Positions 1-6,615 of a DNA stretch of 22,737 bases are shown here, in pieces (positions within the stretch are counted from its first letter, which is position 1; each line of letters opens with the position of its first letter). The stretch comes from Lachnospiraceae bacterium (GTDB lineage Bacteria; Bacillota_A; Clostridia; Lachnospirales; Lachnospiraceae). Position numbers and translations under genes: made by a program. The notes beneath the pieces were generated by a model. That model was not told the DNA's origin. It worked only from the letters and a program-made list of their open reading frames with translations, and ran no database searches. Location of the stretch: NCBI GenBank assembly GCA_016291475.1, contig JAEEXJ010000054.1, positions 1 through 22,737 of the forward strand. Direction: 5' to 3'.

Positions 1-34
1 ATAAGGTCGGTAACACGTAAGGAAATATATATGA

Positions 35-1072
35 TTAATAATATTTCTTTTCAAACTCTTTCCATCCGGATGATTCTCTGAGGGACTTGTACATGTCGTT
101 TTCAGCGAACTGCTTAAGCATGTTTGCACGCATTGTTTCAACAAATGTGGAATCCACTTCTCGGAATCCTATGTGCTCAAAGAGATCGGACTTCATATAA
201 TCGGTCAGAGTATCTGTGTGTGCTATCAGTAATTCCATGTACTCAAGAGCCTTATCATAATCTTTAGTATAAAGAGCAAGTTCAAGCCTGCCTGCATTCG
301 AATGATATATTCCCATTTCGAAAAGTTCGGATAAAGCGCTTTCTTTTTCAATTGCTTTTTCTGCCTTTTTATAGTCTCCGGTTTTGGAAGCTGTAAGGAA
401 GATCTCGTGTAAAAGAACCGACATGTTCTGATAGCCGGCATACAAAGCTTCTTCCATAGCTTTGTATGCGTCGTCATACCTGCCTTTTCCCGAATAAATG
501 GTAGCAAGTTTTCTTTTTTTCTCCGGACTATCATCGGGGAAAAATCTCAGGTAATTTTCCGCCTCGTCATACATTTCTTTGCTGATATAGAAAGCATAGA
601 GTGCATCGGCTGCGTGGCGTCTTATATTTGCATCTTTGCTTCCAAGGAGATTCTCGTAGCAGTTCTTGATCCATTCTTCATATTTGGATCTGTCCTCTGC
701 AAAGAACAGGCTTCTTCCGTAAAGGATTGATGCAAGAGAAAGTGTCAAGGCTTCTGCGTTGGGATATTCCTTGACTATATCCTTCATTTTCTGAAATACA
801 GTATCAAGGCTTTCCGTATTAAACATCGCATATATATCGTTTATGATATTTGATATTTCAATATCGGAAAGGCTGTCCTTAAAAGAAAGAAGCTCATCCA
901 GTGATATTCCCAGAAGCCTGGCAATCGGGGCGAGAAGTGTTATATCAGGCATCGAAGCCCCGCTTTCCCATTTGTTGACAGCAGGGGCTGTGACACCGAG
1001 TTTGTTTGCCAGTTCCTCCTGAGTCATATTCTTTTCTTTTCTGTATTTTCTGATTACTTCATTTATCTGCAT
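35..1072 (-). CDS. XRE-family transcriptional regulator with TPR-like C-terminal region
   Basis: A 345-residue DNA-binding regulator. Residues about 5-62 form a Cro/C1-type helix-turn-helix: the recognition segment reads MTQEELANKLGVTAPAVNKW and is followed by the usual SGASMPDITLLAPIARLLGI stretch. Residues 70-345 are strongly helical with alternating aromatic and Ala/Glu residues, like the TPR-like repeats that bind peptides or partner proteins in other XRE regulators; I see this only as a pattern. The ATG is preceded by a modest AGGA (AGGATAATAAACATG on the minus strand), and a TATAAT lies at 1126-1121 on that strand. It diverges from the acetyltransferase at 1274, so control of that neighbour is possible but unproven. 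The target is unknown. Confidence 0.88.
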   Translation of the reverse strand: MQINEVIRKYRKEKNMTQEELANKLGVTAPAVNKWESGASMPDITLLAPIARLLGISLDELLSFKDSLSDIEISNIINDIYAMFNTESLDTVFQKMKDIVKEYPNAEALTLSLASILYGRSLFFAEDRSKYEEWIKNCYENLLGSKDANIRRHAADALYAFYISKEMYDEAENYLRFFPDDSPEKKRKLATIYSGKGRYDDAYKAMEEALYAGYQNMSVLLHEIFLTASKTGDYKKAEKAIEKESALSELFEMGIYHSNAGRLELALYTKDYDKALEYMELLIAHTDTLTDYMKSDLFEHIGFREVDSTFVETMRANMLKQFAENDMYKSLRESSGWKEFEKKYY

Positions 1073-1120
1073 GTTTATTATCCTATATTTGCATATGTGA
1101 TGTTTATGAGTTACATCGTC

Positions 1121-1126
1121 ATTATA
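1121..1126 (-). promoter_or_regulatory. Probable -10 box of the XRE gene
   Basis: TATAAT on the minus strand, about 50 nt upstream of the regulator's ATG. No good -35 hexamer is visible 16-18 nt upstream, so the call rests on the -10 match and position alone. Confidence 0.45.
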
Positions 1127-1182
1127 TCTTCGGTTTTTTTGATTATGTAGTGAGGGTTCATTAACTTTTAATTTGATTTATT

Positions 1183-1221
1183 AACCAGTGCTCATGTATG
1201 ATTGTAGCTGGTTATTTTTTT
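1183..1221 (+). terminator. Terminator-like hairpin upstream of the GNAT gene
   Basis: AACCAG (1183-1188) pairs with CTGGTT (1208-1213), and CT/AG extends the stem after a 2-nt bulge. The 3' arm is followed by A and seven Ts. No plus-strand gene ends upstream, because the XRE gene is divergent. The hairpin would therefore stop a short leader transcript or act as an attenuator for the acetyltransferase at 1274. The stem is short and the loop about 19 nt, so strength is uncertain. Confidence 0.45.
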
Positions 1222-1273
1222 GTAATCAACCTCATAAGAAAGGTGATATTTCACACACAGGAGGTGTAGGAAA

Positions 1274-1837
1274 TTGAATGTAGAAATGCTGTACAGACTC
1301 GGTGAGGAAGTAATAGAAACAGACAGACTTATAATGCGCAGGTTAAGACCGGAAGACTATAAGGCGATGGCTGCATGGGATATGGATGAGCGGGTTTACA
1401 AGTACTTGATGAACAACGCATGCAAGTCCCCCGAAGAACCGCTTGTCTGGCTTCCGAAAAAAGACCCTGCATCAAAGATCAATATACTGATGCTGGTTAT
1501 TGATAAAGAGGATGGTCATGCGGTCGGGACATACGCGTTAAATCATGTCGTCGACAGAGATGTATGGACGTTATCCTATGTTAACCGGTTTGATGATTGG
1601 GGAAAGGGCTACACTACGGAAGGAATGAGGGCTTTCATGGATCATGCTGTCAAAGTCTATGGAGCTCGCACTTTTGAAGGCGAATGTGCCAAAGAAAATG
1701 TCGGCAGTGCCAAGGTGCTTCAGAAACTTGGAATGGTCTATGATCACAGTTCTTCATATTCCAAGAATGATGGAAGTGCAACTTTTGAATCGGATGTTTA
1801 TGTTCTGAATAATATAGTTAATAGATGTGAGGAATAA
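1274..1837 (+). CDS. GNAT N-acetyltransferase, RimJ/RimL-like (TTG start)
   Basis: A 187-residue acetyl-CoA-dependent acetyltransferase. The N-terminal ETDRLIMRRLRPEDYKAM is the typical opening of the RimJ/RimL-like branch. Acetyl-CoA-binding motif A appears as WGKGYTTEGMRAFMDHA, and motif B as ENVGSAKVLQKLGM. The start is TTG at 1274, 8 nt after an AGGAGGTG ribosome binding site at 1259-1266; the next in-frame ATG (1286) is too far from that site. The substrate (an amino acid, an antibiotic or a ribosomal protein N-terminus) cannot be told from sequence. It sits 1 nt before the start of the esterase-like gene, so the two are probably translationally coupled. Confidence 0.88.
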   Translation: MNVEMLYRLGEEVIETDRLIMRRLRPEDYKAMAAWDMDERVYKYLMNNACKSPEEPLVWLPKKDPASKINILMLVIDKEDGHAVGTYALNHVVDRDVWTLSYVNRFDDWGKGYTTEGMRAFMDHAVKVYGARTFEGECAKENVGSAKVLQKLGMVYDHSSSYSKNDGSATFESDVYVLNNIVNRCEE

Positions 1838-1838
1838 A

Positions 1839-3128
1839 ATGAAATTTAGAAATGCAATCTTAAGATACTTTACCATGATCTTCAGTCTGATCCTGATCGC
1901 AGGCTGCGGCACGGCACCGGCCGAAGTGACAGAAACGGAAAACGTAGCCGAGGAGAGTGTAACTTCCGATAATGCTCCGGCGGGAACAGAATCTGATATA
2001 TCAGGTTTTAGCGTATCACCTGATGTGAAGGTTGTCGGATTGGGAGAAGCAAGTCATGGTGTGGCAGAATATCAGGTAATGAAGGCAGAAGTATTTAAGG
2101 CGTTGGTCAATAACAACGGGTGCCATACTTTTATCATAGAGGGAGACTTCGGAGGGTGCCTTAAAGTAGATCAGTATATCAATGGCGGAAACGGAAGCGC
2201 TGAAGAAGCGGCAGGAGAAATAGGCTTTGGTATATATCGCACACAGGAAATGACTGATCTGATAGAATGGATGCGTTCGTATAATGAATCGGCATCTCCT
2301 GAAGAAGCGTTGCATTTCTATGGCATGGATGTGCAGAGATTCGATAATAATAAAGAATTTTTGTTTTCTGTTCTTGAAAAGTCAGATCCGGGATTATGTG
2401 AGGAATACAAGACTGCTTTCTCAGAGCTTACGGATGAACAGAGAAATTCTCTGGATAAAGACACTATAGAAAAAGCCGAAGAAAAGCTCGCGGAATTGAT
2501 CGATACAATGGATGCGATGGAAAAGGATATTGCGGACGTTGCAGGTCAGTCGAATTTTATCTTTGCCAGAGAATGTGCTAACACAATGTATGCATATTGT
2601 GATGTTCTGACCAGCAGAAATTATAATGATACCCGTGACCGATATATGTATGAAAAGGTTGATTGGTTCATGCTGCATGGAGACGGAAGCGTACTCTTTA
2701 TCAACGGTCATAACGGTCACATCGGAAGATCTTCCATCGCAGGATACAACTGCTTGGGAGAACTCCTGGCGGAAGAGCTTGGAGACGGCTACTATTCTAT
2801 AGGAACCGATGCGCAGGAAACCGAGTTTAACTCTCAAATGGATTCAGGCGAGTTTGAGGTTTTGACTGTAAGTAATTCAAATGATCTGAATGCATTGGCA
2901 GAAGGTTCTGAAGATTATTACTTTGTTGATTTTGCAGGAGTTGGATCGGATGATTCCTGGGACCGGATTTTGGGAAGCAAGCAAAGCGTAGTAACCCTTA
3001 ATGTGGGGCTGCCGAAGATGATGCTGAATATAAAAACCTCTTATACCGTAAAGATCGTTCCCAAAGACACATATGACGGAATGATAGTATTTTATGATGT
3101 AAATCCTACTACCTTACTCGGTAAATAA
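1839..3128 (+). CDS. Erythromycin-esterase-like lipoprotein
   Basis: A 429-residue exported lipoprotein of the erythromycin esterase superfamily. It has a type II signal peptide with lipobox LIAGC (lipidated Cys23), then an acidic, Ala/Thr-rich linker to about residue 55. Family features visible: GLGEASHG (Glu70, His73), FIIEGDF (Glu101), YGMDVQ (161-166), RDRYMYEKVDWFM (about 266-278) and NGHNGH (His291, His294). The 31-residue spacing between the first two glutamates matches my recollection of EreB. Homologues often act on substrates other than macrolides, and a surface-anchored form makes resistance uncertain. I prefer ATG 1839 over GTG 1827 because GTGAGGA at 1827-1833 is the likely ribosome binding site. 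Confidence 0.85.
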   Translation: MKFRNAILRYFTMIFSLILIAGCGTAPAEVTETENVAEESVTSDNAPAGTESDISGFSVSPDVKVVGLGEASHGVAEYQVMKAEVFKALVNNNGCHTFIIEGDFGGCLKVDQYINGGNGSAEEAAGEIGFGIYRTQEMTDLIEWMRSYNESASPEEALHFYGMDVQRFDNNKEFLFSVLEKSDPGLCEEYKTAFSELTDEQRNSLDKDTIEKAEEKLAELIDTMDAMEKDIADVAGQSNFIFARECANTMYAYCDVLTSRNYNDTRDRYMYEKVDWFMLHGDGSVLFINGHNGHIGRSSIAGYNCLGELLAEELGDGYYSIGTDAQETEFNSQMDSGEFEVLTVSNSNDLNALAEGSEDYYFVDFAGVGSDDSWDRILGSKQSVVTLNVGLPKMMLNIKTSYTVKIVPKDTYDGMIVFYDVNPTTLLGK

Positions 3129-3185
3129 TAGTAAAATACTTATAAAGCTTAATCGAATAAAGAATTTTGTAAGGAGGTTTACAAT

Positions 3186-3659
3186 ATGGAATTTACGACA
3201 GATGTTTTAAGTGTATTTGATAAAAAATGGGCTCTTCTCACTGCAGGGGACAGCACTAATTTCAATACCATGACCATAAGCTGGGGCGGCCTCGGAACTA
3301 TATGGGGGAAGCCGGTTGCAACGGTCTATGTAAGAACATCCAGATATACACATGATTATATGGATTCAAACGAATTCTTTACAGTAAGCTTTTATCCCGA
3401 AGAATATAAACAGATCCTCGGTGTTCTGGGTTCTAAATCCGGAAGAGATATGGACAAGATGAGTGGCTCGGGACTAACTCCTGTCAGTGCGGGAGAATCC
3501 GTGACCTTTAAGGAAGCAGAGATCACTCTTGTATGCAGAAAGATTTTCAAGCAACAGCTTGATGTGGCAAATATGCCTGCCGAAGTTGCAAAGACTATGT
3601 ATGAAGGCCAGGCACCTCATGATATGTATATCGGTGAGATCGTGGATATTATCAGATAA
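3186..3659 (+). CDS. Flavin reductase-like FMN-binding protein
   Basis: A 157-residue protein resembling the flavin-reductase-like FMN-binding split barrel. Supporting segments are NTMTISWGGLGTIWGKPVAT near residues 27-46, VYVRTSRYTHDYM near 47-60 and FFTVSFYPEEY near 63-74; the last two are typical of flavin contacts in this fold. Such proteins use NAD(P)H to reduce FMN, or serve as small flavoprotein oxidoreductases. The start has a perfect AAGGAGG about 8 nt upstream. It lies 57 nt after the esterase-like gene without a visible terminator, so co-transcription is likely. A physiological partner is not evident. Confidence 0.8.
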   Translation: MEFTTDVLSVFDKKWALLTAGDSTNFNTMTISWGGLGTIWGKPVATVYVRTSRYTHDYMDSNEFFTVSFYPEEYKQILGVLGSKSGRDMDKMSGSGLTPVSAGESVTFKEAEITLVCRKIFKQQLDVANMPAEVAKTMYEGQAPHDMYIGEIVDIIR

Positions 3660-3714
3660 GATTGATGATACTGAGAAAAACAAATGGGTAACGATATATC
3701 TGTAATCGGAGTAG

Positions 3715-3728
3715 GACATATATATGTC
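3715..3728. repeat. 14-bp perfect palindrome upstream of the racemase gene
   Basis: GACATATATATGTC is a perfect self-complementary 14-mer, 50 nt upstream of the racemase start at 3778. It could be a dimeric repressor's operator. It is AT-rich at the core, so chance is not excluded. The surrounding 118-nt gap (3660-3777) shows no other clear signal. Confidence 0.35.
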
Positions 3729-3777
3729 ACCTCTAAGAATCGGAATGATCAATAAGGTTTTGAAAGGAAATGCTGTA

Positions 3778-4467
3778 ATGAAAACAATCGGACTTATCGG
3801 CGGAATGAGTTGGGAGAGTACTATTCCCTACTACAGGATCATAAACGAGGAGATAAAAGAAAAACTCGGGGGACTGCATTCTGCAAAGATCGTTTTATAC
3901 AGTGTGGAGTTTGACGAAATAGAAAAGTGTCAGTCTTCGGGTGAATGGGAAAAGAGCGGAGAGATACTCGGTAATGCAGCCAGGGGAATAGAAAATGCGG
4001 GAGCGGATTTTATTCTTATATGCACAAATACAATGCATAAGGTTGCTCCGCAGATTGCATCGATGATAAATATCCCCATCGTACATATAGCTGATGCGAC
4101 GGCTGATGAACTTGAGAAAAGAAATATCAAAACCGTGGGATTACTCGGGACAAAATACACCATGACTCAGGATTTCTATAAGCAGAGACTGATCGACAGA
4201 GGGATCAATGTGGTCATACCGGATGAAGAAGGTATTGATACGGTTAATTCGATTATTTACGATGAGCTTTGTGTAGGTAAGATCGAGGATTCATCCCGTG
4301 AAAAATACAAGAAGATCATCGAAGATCTGACAGGTAAGGGTGCCGAAGGAGTGATTCTGGGATGCACGGAGATCGGACTTCTTATCGGGCAGTCGGATGT
4401 CAGCATACCTGTATTTGACACAACTGTCATTCATGCTAAAAGAGCCGCTGAACTTGCAATGGAATAA
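3778..4467 (+). CDS. Aspartate/glutamate racemase family protein
   Basis: A 229-residue cofactor-independent amino acid racemase of the Asp/Glu (YgeA-like) family. The opening KTIGLIGGMSWEST, the first catalytic cysteine in ICTNTMH (Cys82) and the second in ILGCTEIGLL (Cys196) are all present, so the two-cysteine acid/base pair is intact. The likely substrate is L-aspartate, glutamate or a related amino acid, in the cytoplasm; which one cannot be read from sequence. I start at ATG 3778 (AAAGGA upstream, family-typical N-terminus) rather than the in-frame ATG at 3724, which has no ribosome binding site and sits inside a palindrome. A strong new promoter begins 6 nt after the stop. Confidence 0.87.
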   Translation: MKTIGLIGGMSWESTIPYYRIINEEIKEKLGGLHSAKIVLYSVEFDEIEKCQSSGEWEKSGEILGNAARGIENAGADFILICTNTMHKVAPQIASMINIPIVHIADATADELEKRNIKTVGLLGTKYTMTQDFYKQRLIDRGINVVIPDEEGIDTVNSIIYDELCVGKIEDSSREKYKKIIEDLTGKGAEGVILGCTEIGLLIGQSDVSIPVFDTTVIHAKRAAELAME

Positions 4468-4473
4468 AATGTG

Positions 4474-4503
4474 TTGACAAAATGTCCGGCCCTGACTTAT
4501 ACT
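4474..4503 (+). promoter_or_regulatory. Consensus sigma-A promoter driving an intergenic transcript
   Basis: A perfect TTGACA (4474-4479) is followed after 18 nt by TATACT (4498-4503). Transcription would start near 4510, about 217 nt before the next coding start, and so yields a long untranslated leader or a free-standing RNA. Confidence 0.75.
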
Positions 4504-4509
4504 GACAAA

Positions 4510-4715
4510 AATAATTTTCTGAAAGCGAAACTATGATACAGATTAAAATGCCCACAACCGATATGCTTAACGTGGCGTCCGTGAATAATAATGTTCAGGG
4601 GTCTGATTGTGTTATGCATGGTGAGGGCGTTATAAATTGTAAGGCATAGCTTAAGCTTACAAAGGATACCGCAACAAAGCCTCATCAAGCGAAAACTTGA
4701 TGGGGCTTATTTTTT
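4510..4715 (+). ncRNA. Unassigned structured RNA or attenuating leader
   Basis: The stretch between a consensus promoter and an intrinsic terminator folds by eye into a long irregular rod. AAUGCCC (4547-4553) pairs with GGGCGUU (4625-4631). AUGCUUAAC (4563-4571) pairs with GUUAUGCAU (4611-4619) with one mismatch. GUCC-G-UGAA (4577-4585) pairs with UUCA-G-GGGU (4594-4602). A separate perfect 7-bp stem, UUGUAAG (4637-4643) with CUUACAA (4656-4662), follows, and then the terminator. I do not recognise a known family. The trailing AGGATACCGC (4663-4672) recalls part of the T-box sequence but lacks its UGGN core. It could be a small RNA or a riboswitch-like attenuator for the acetyltransferase at 4727. 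Confidence 0.55.
4677..4715 (+). terminator. Intrinsic terminator just upstream of an acetyltransferase gene
   Basis: A 13-bp stem (4677-4689 with 4696-4708, one G-U pair) and a CGAAAA loop are followed by A and six Ts. It ends only 2 nt before the GGAGG of the next gene, so that gene is either expressed by read-through or regulated by antitermination. Confidence 0.85.
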
Positions 4716-4726
4716 CGGAGGTGGAT

Positions 4727-5278
4727 ATGAGGATTAAAGAACGCATATACAAGTTGCCTGATGGGAGAGAAATCACAATAAAAAGTGCCGGACCCGAGGA
4801 TGCACTTAAGACGAAGCTCCACAGAGAAAAAGTTAGCGGTGAAACTCACTTTTTGGCAAGAGAACCGGAGGACGGGCCGTGGAATCTTGAAATGATCAGA
4901 GCGAGATTTGAGAATATTGCAAATGATGACAGAGAGTTTATGGTAAATGCCTACCTGGGTGATGAATTGATCGGTGAACTGGGTATTACTACGGTAAGAC
5001 CTCACATCAAATATCTGCACCGCGCATACCTGGGGATGTCCATTCTACAGGAATATACCGGAATGGGGCTTGGAAGCTTTATGATGGCAATTGCGCTTGA
5101 ACAGGCCGGGGCAAACGGATATGAACAGGTAGAGCTTGGCGTTTACAGTGATAATGCAAGAGCGCGTCACTTGTATAGTAAAATGGGATTTAAAGAATAC
5201 GGGATCAATCCCAGAGCTTTTAAATTACCTGACGGAACATACAACGATGAGGTCATAATGGCATATATTTATGAGTGA
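4727..5278 (+). CDS. GNAT N-acetyltransferase
   Basis: A 183-residue GNAT-fold acetyltransferase. Motif A with the pyrophosphate-binding loop is ILQEYTGMGLGSFMMAIALE; the next segment, VELGVYSDNARARHLYSKMG, is the typical motif B that closes the acetyl-CoA site. The middle part GDELIGELGI is the usual beta-strand before motif A. The start is ATG 4727 behind GGAGG (4717-4721); the upstream in-frame TTG at 4697 lies inside the terminator stem and is rejected. The gene is preceded by a terminator and an RNA-like leader, which suggests conditional expression. It ends inside the ribosome binding site of the nucleoside phosphorylase gene. The substrate is unknown. Confidence 0.87.
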   Translation: MRIKERIYKLPDGREITIKSAGPEDALKTKLHREKVSGETHFLAREPEDGPWNLEMIRARFENIANDDREFMVNAYLGDELIGELGITTVRPHIKYLHRAYLGMSILQEYTGMGLGSFMMAIALEQAGANGYEQVELGVYSDNARARHLYSKMGFKEYGINPRAFKLPDGTYNDEVIMAYIYE

Positions 5279-5288
5279 GGAGGAAAGC

Positions 5289-6038
5289 ATGTTAAAAGAT
5301 TTCTATGATGACAAAACGGAAGCCATAGTGGATATCAGAAACTTCTATGGGGATAAGAAACAGATTCTTGATAAGTGTTTGATCCTTTTTTCAAAACAGA
5401 TATACGAGTATATCCTGAAGGAGTATGATTGCGAACAGATAGGAAATCTTGGTGCATGCAACGGAGACATTCCAATTTATGCTTTTGAACATAAGGGTGA
5501 AAAGATAGCGTTTTATCTTACTATGATCGGTTCGGCACTTGCATCGGGACTTTGTTATGAAGTGCATTGGCAGACCGGTGCAACCAAGTTCATAATGTTC
5601 GGATCCTGCGGAAGCCTGGATGCGGATAAGACGAAGGGAAAATACATTATCCCTACGGAAAGCTACAGAGGCGAAGGTGCATCATTCTATTACGCACCTG
5701 CATCCGACTATATTGAGATCAAAGGCGCTGACAAGCTGGAAGAAATCTTCAAAGAGATAAAGGCCCCGTATGTCAAAGGGCGGGTATGGACCACCGACTC
5801 AATGCTCAGAGAGACCAAGGGGCTTGTTGCAGCCAGAAAAGAAGAAGGGTGCATAGCTGTTGAAATGGAGGTTGCGGGAGTTCAGGCAATATGCAATTTC
5901 TACGGGCTCAGCGTTTATGATTTCCTTGAAGCGGGAGATGTTCTTGCAGACAGCGGATATGAAGTGGAAGGACTTCACTCGGCTAACCACGATGTGGGAA
6001 AATTCCACATTGCACTTGAGATAGCTGAAAGAATTTAA
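5289..6038 (+). CDS. Nucleoside phosphorylase (uridine phosphorylase-like)
   Basis: A 249-residue protein of the PNP/UDP phosphorylase superfamily, which splits nucleosides with phosphate into a base and ribose-1-phosphate. Visible motifs are the phosphate-loop-like MFGSCGSL (about 103-110), TTDSMLRE (168-175) and the ribose-binding AVEMEVAGV (190-198); FLEAGDVL follows near 212-219. Base specificity is not clear. The N-terminal 50 residues are less like classical family members. The start is ATG 5289, because GAGGAGG (5277-5283) lies 5 nt upstream; the in-frame ATG at 5271 would place the binding site inside the gene. It is probably co-transcribed with the GNAT genes on both sides. Confidence 0.82.
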   Translation: MLKDFYDDKTEAIVDIRNFYGDKKQILDKCLILFSKQIYEYILKEYDCEQIGNLGACNGDIPIYAFEHKGEKIAFYLTMIGSALASGLCYEVHWQTGATKFIMFGSCGSLDADKTKGKYIIPTESYRGEGASFYYAPASDYIEIKGADKLEEIFKEIKAPYVKGRVWTTDSMLRETKGLVAARKEEGCIAVEMEVAGVQAICNFYGLSVYDFLEAGDVLADSGYEVEGLHSANHDVGKFHIALEIAERI

Positions 6039-6060
6039 TCCCTAAGAGAGGTGACTTGAT

Positions 6061-6576
6061 ATGAGATGCAATATAGAAACCGACAGACTGATACTCAGAA
6101 ATCTGGTACCGGAAGATTATGAAGCAGCTTTTAAATGGTGCGGAGATCCTGAGGTTAACGAATACATGATATATCCTCTTTATCATAAGGCAGAGGATGT
6201 AAAAACTTGGATTGAAACTTTGAATCCCGATGATCCCGATGATTACGATCTGGGAATTGTACTTAAGGAAACAGGCGAGCTTATCGGCAGTGGTGGCCTT
6301 GTCTACAAACCTGAAAAAGATGCCTGGCTGGTCGGATATAACATCAGGAAAGACTGCTGGGGTCATGGTTATGTCGTTGAGGCAATGCAGGGAATCATAG
6401 ATCACATCAGTAAAACCAGAAAGATTCGTGCGATCATGGGTGAATTCGCCGTAGAAAACCATAAAAGTCAGCGAGTAATGGAAAAGCTTGGCATGCACTA
6501 TCTGCAGGATTATGAATATGAGAAACTTGACGGCAGCAGGAAATATGCAGCCAAGATGTTTATCAGAGAATTCTGA
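6061..6576 (+). CDS. GNAT N-acetyltransferase, RimJ/RimL-like
   Basis: A 171-residue acetyltransferase of the same RimJ/RimL-like branch as the gene at 1274: it opens with ETDRLILRNLVPEDYEAAF, has WGHGYVVEAMQGIIDH as motif A and ENHKSQRVMEKLGM as motif B. The start is supported by GAGAGGTG about 8 nt upstream, and the gene begins 22 nt after the phosphorylase stop, so it is likely the last gene of that unit. A perfect 13-bp hairpin follows immediately. The substrate is unknown; family members acetylate ribosomal protein N-termini, amino acids or small amines. Confidence 0.88.
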   Translation: MRCNIETDRLILRNLVPEDYEAAFKWCGDPEVNEYMIYPLYHKAEDVKTWIETLNPDDPDDYDLGIVLKETGELIGSGGLVYKPEKDAWLVGYNIRKDCWGHGYVVEAMQGIIDHISKTRKIRAIMGEFAVENHKSQRVMEKLGMHYLQDYEYEKLDGSRKYAAKMFIREF

Positions 6577-6581
6577 ATAAA

Positions 6582-6610
6582 AAATGGAGGAGCGAATCGC
6601 TCCTCCATTT
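6582..6610 (-). terminator. Shared terminator between convergent genes
   Basis: A perfect 13-bp stem (6582-6594 with 6598-6610) with an AAT loop lies between convergent genes. Read on the minus strand it is followed by a six-T run, so it is a strong terminator for the chemotaxis gene; on the plus strand the T run is poor, so it terminates the acetyltransferase unit less well. Confidence 0.85.
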
Positions 6611-6615
6611 CTGTA

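Noticed and set aside
1839..3128. Confirmed macrolide resistance gene
   Set aside because: Only superfamily motifs are visible and the protein is a lipoprotein; substrate cannot be claimed from sequence.
4510..4715. T-box leader
   Set aside because: The layout (long first stem, short second stem, terminator) and AGGATACCGC resemble a T-box, but the essential UGGN that pairs with the tRNA end is missing and the downstream gene is an acetyltransferase, not a tRNA- or amino-acid-related gene.
4697..4726. Earlier TTG start for the acetyltransferase
   Set aside because: It lies in the 3' arm of the terminator stem, and the GGAGG site would then be inside the gene; ATG 4727 is properly spaced.
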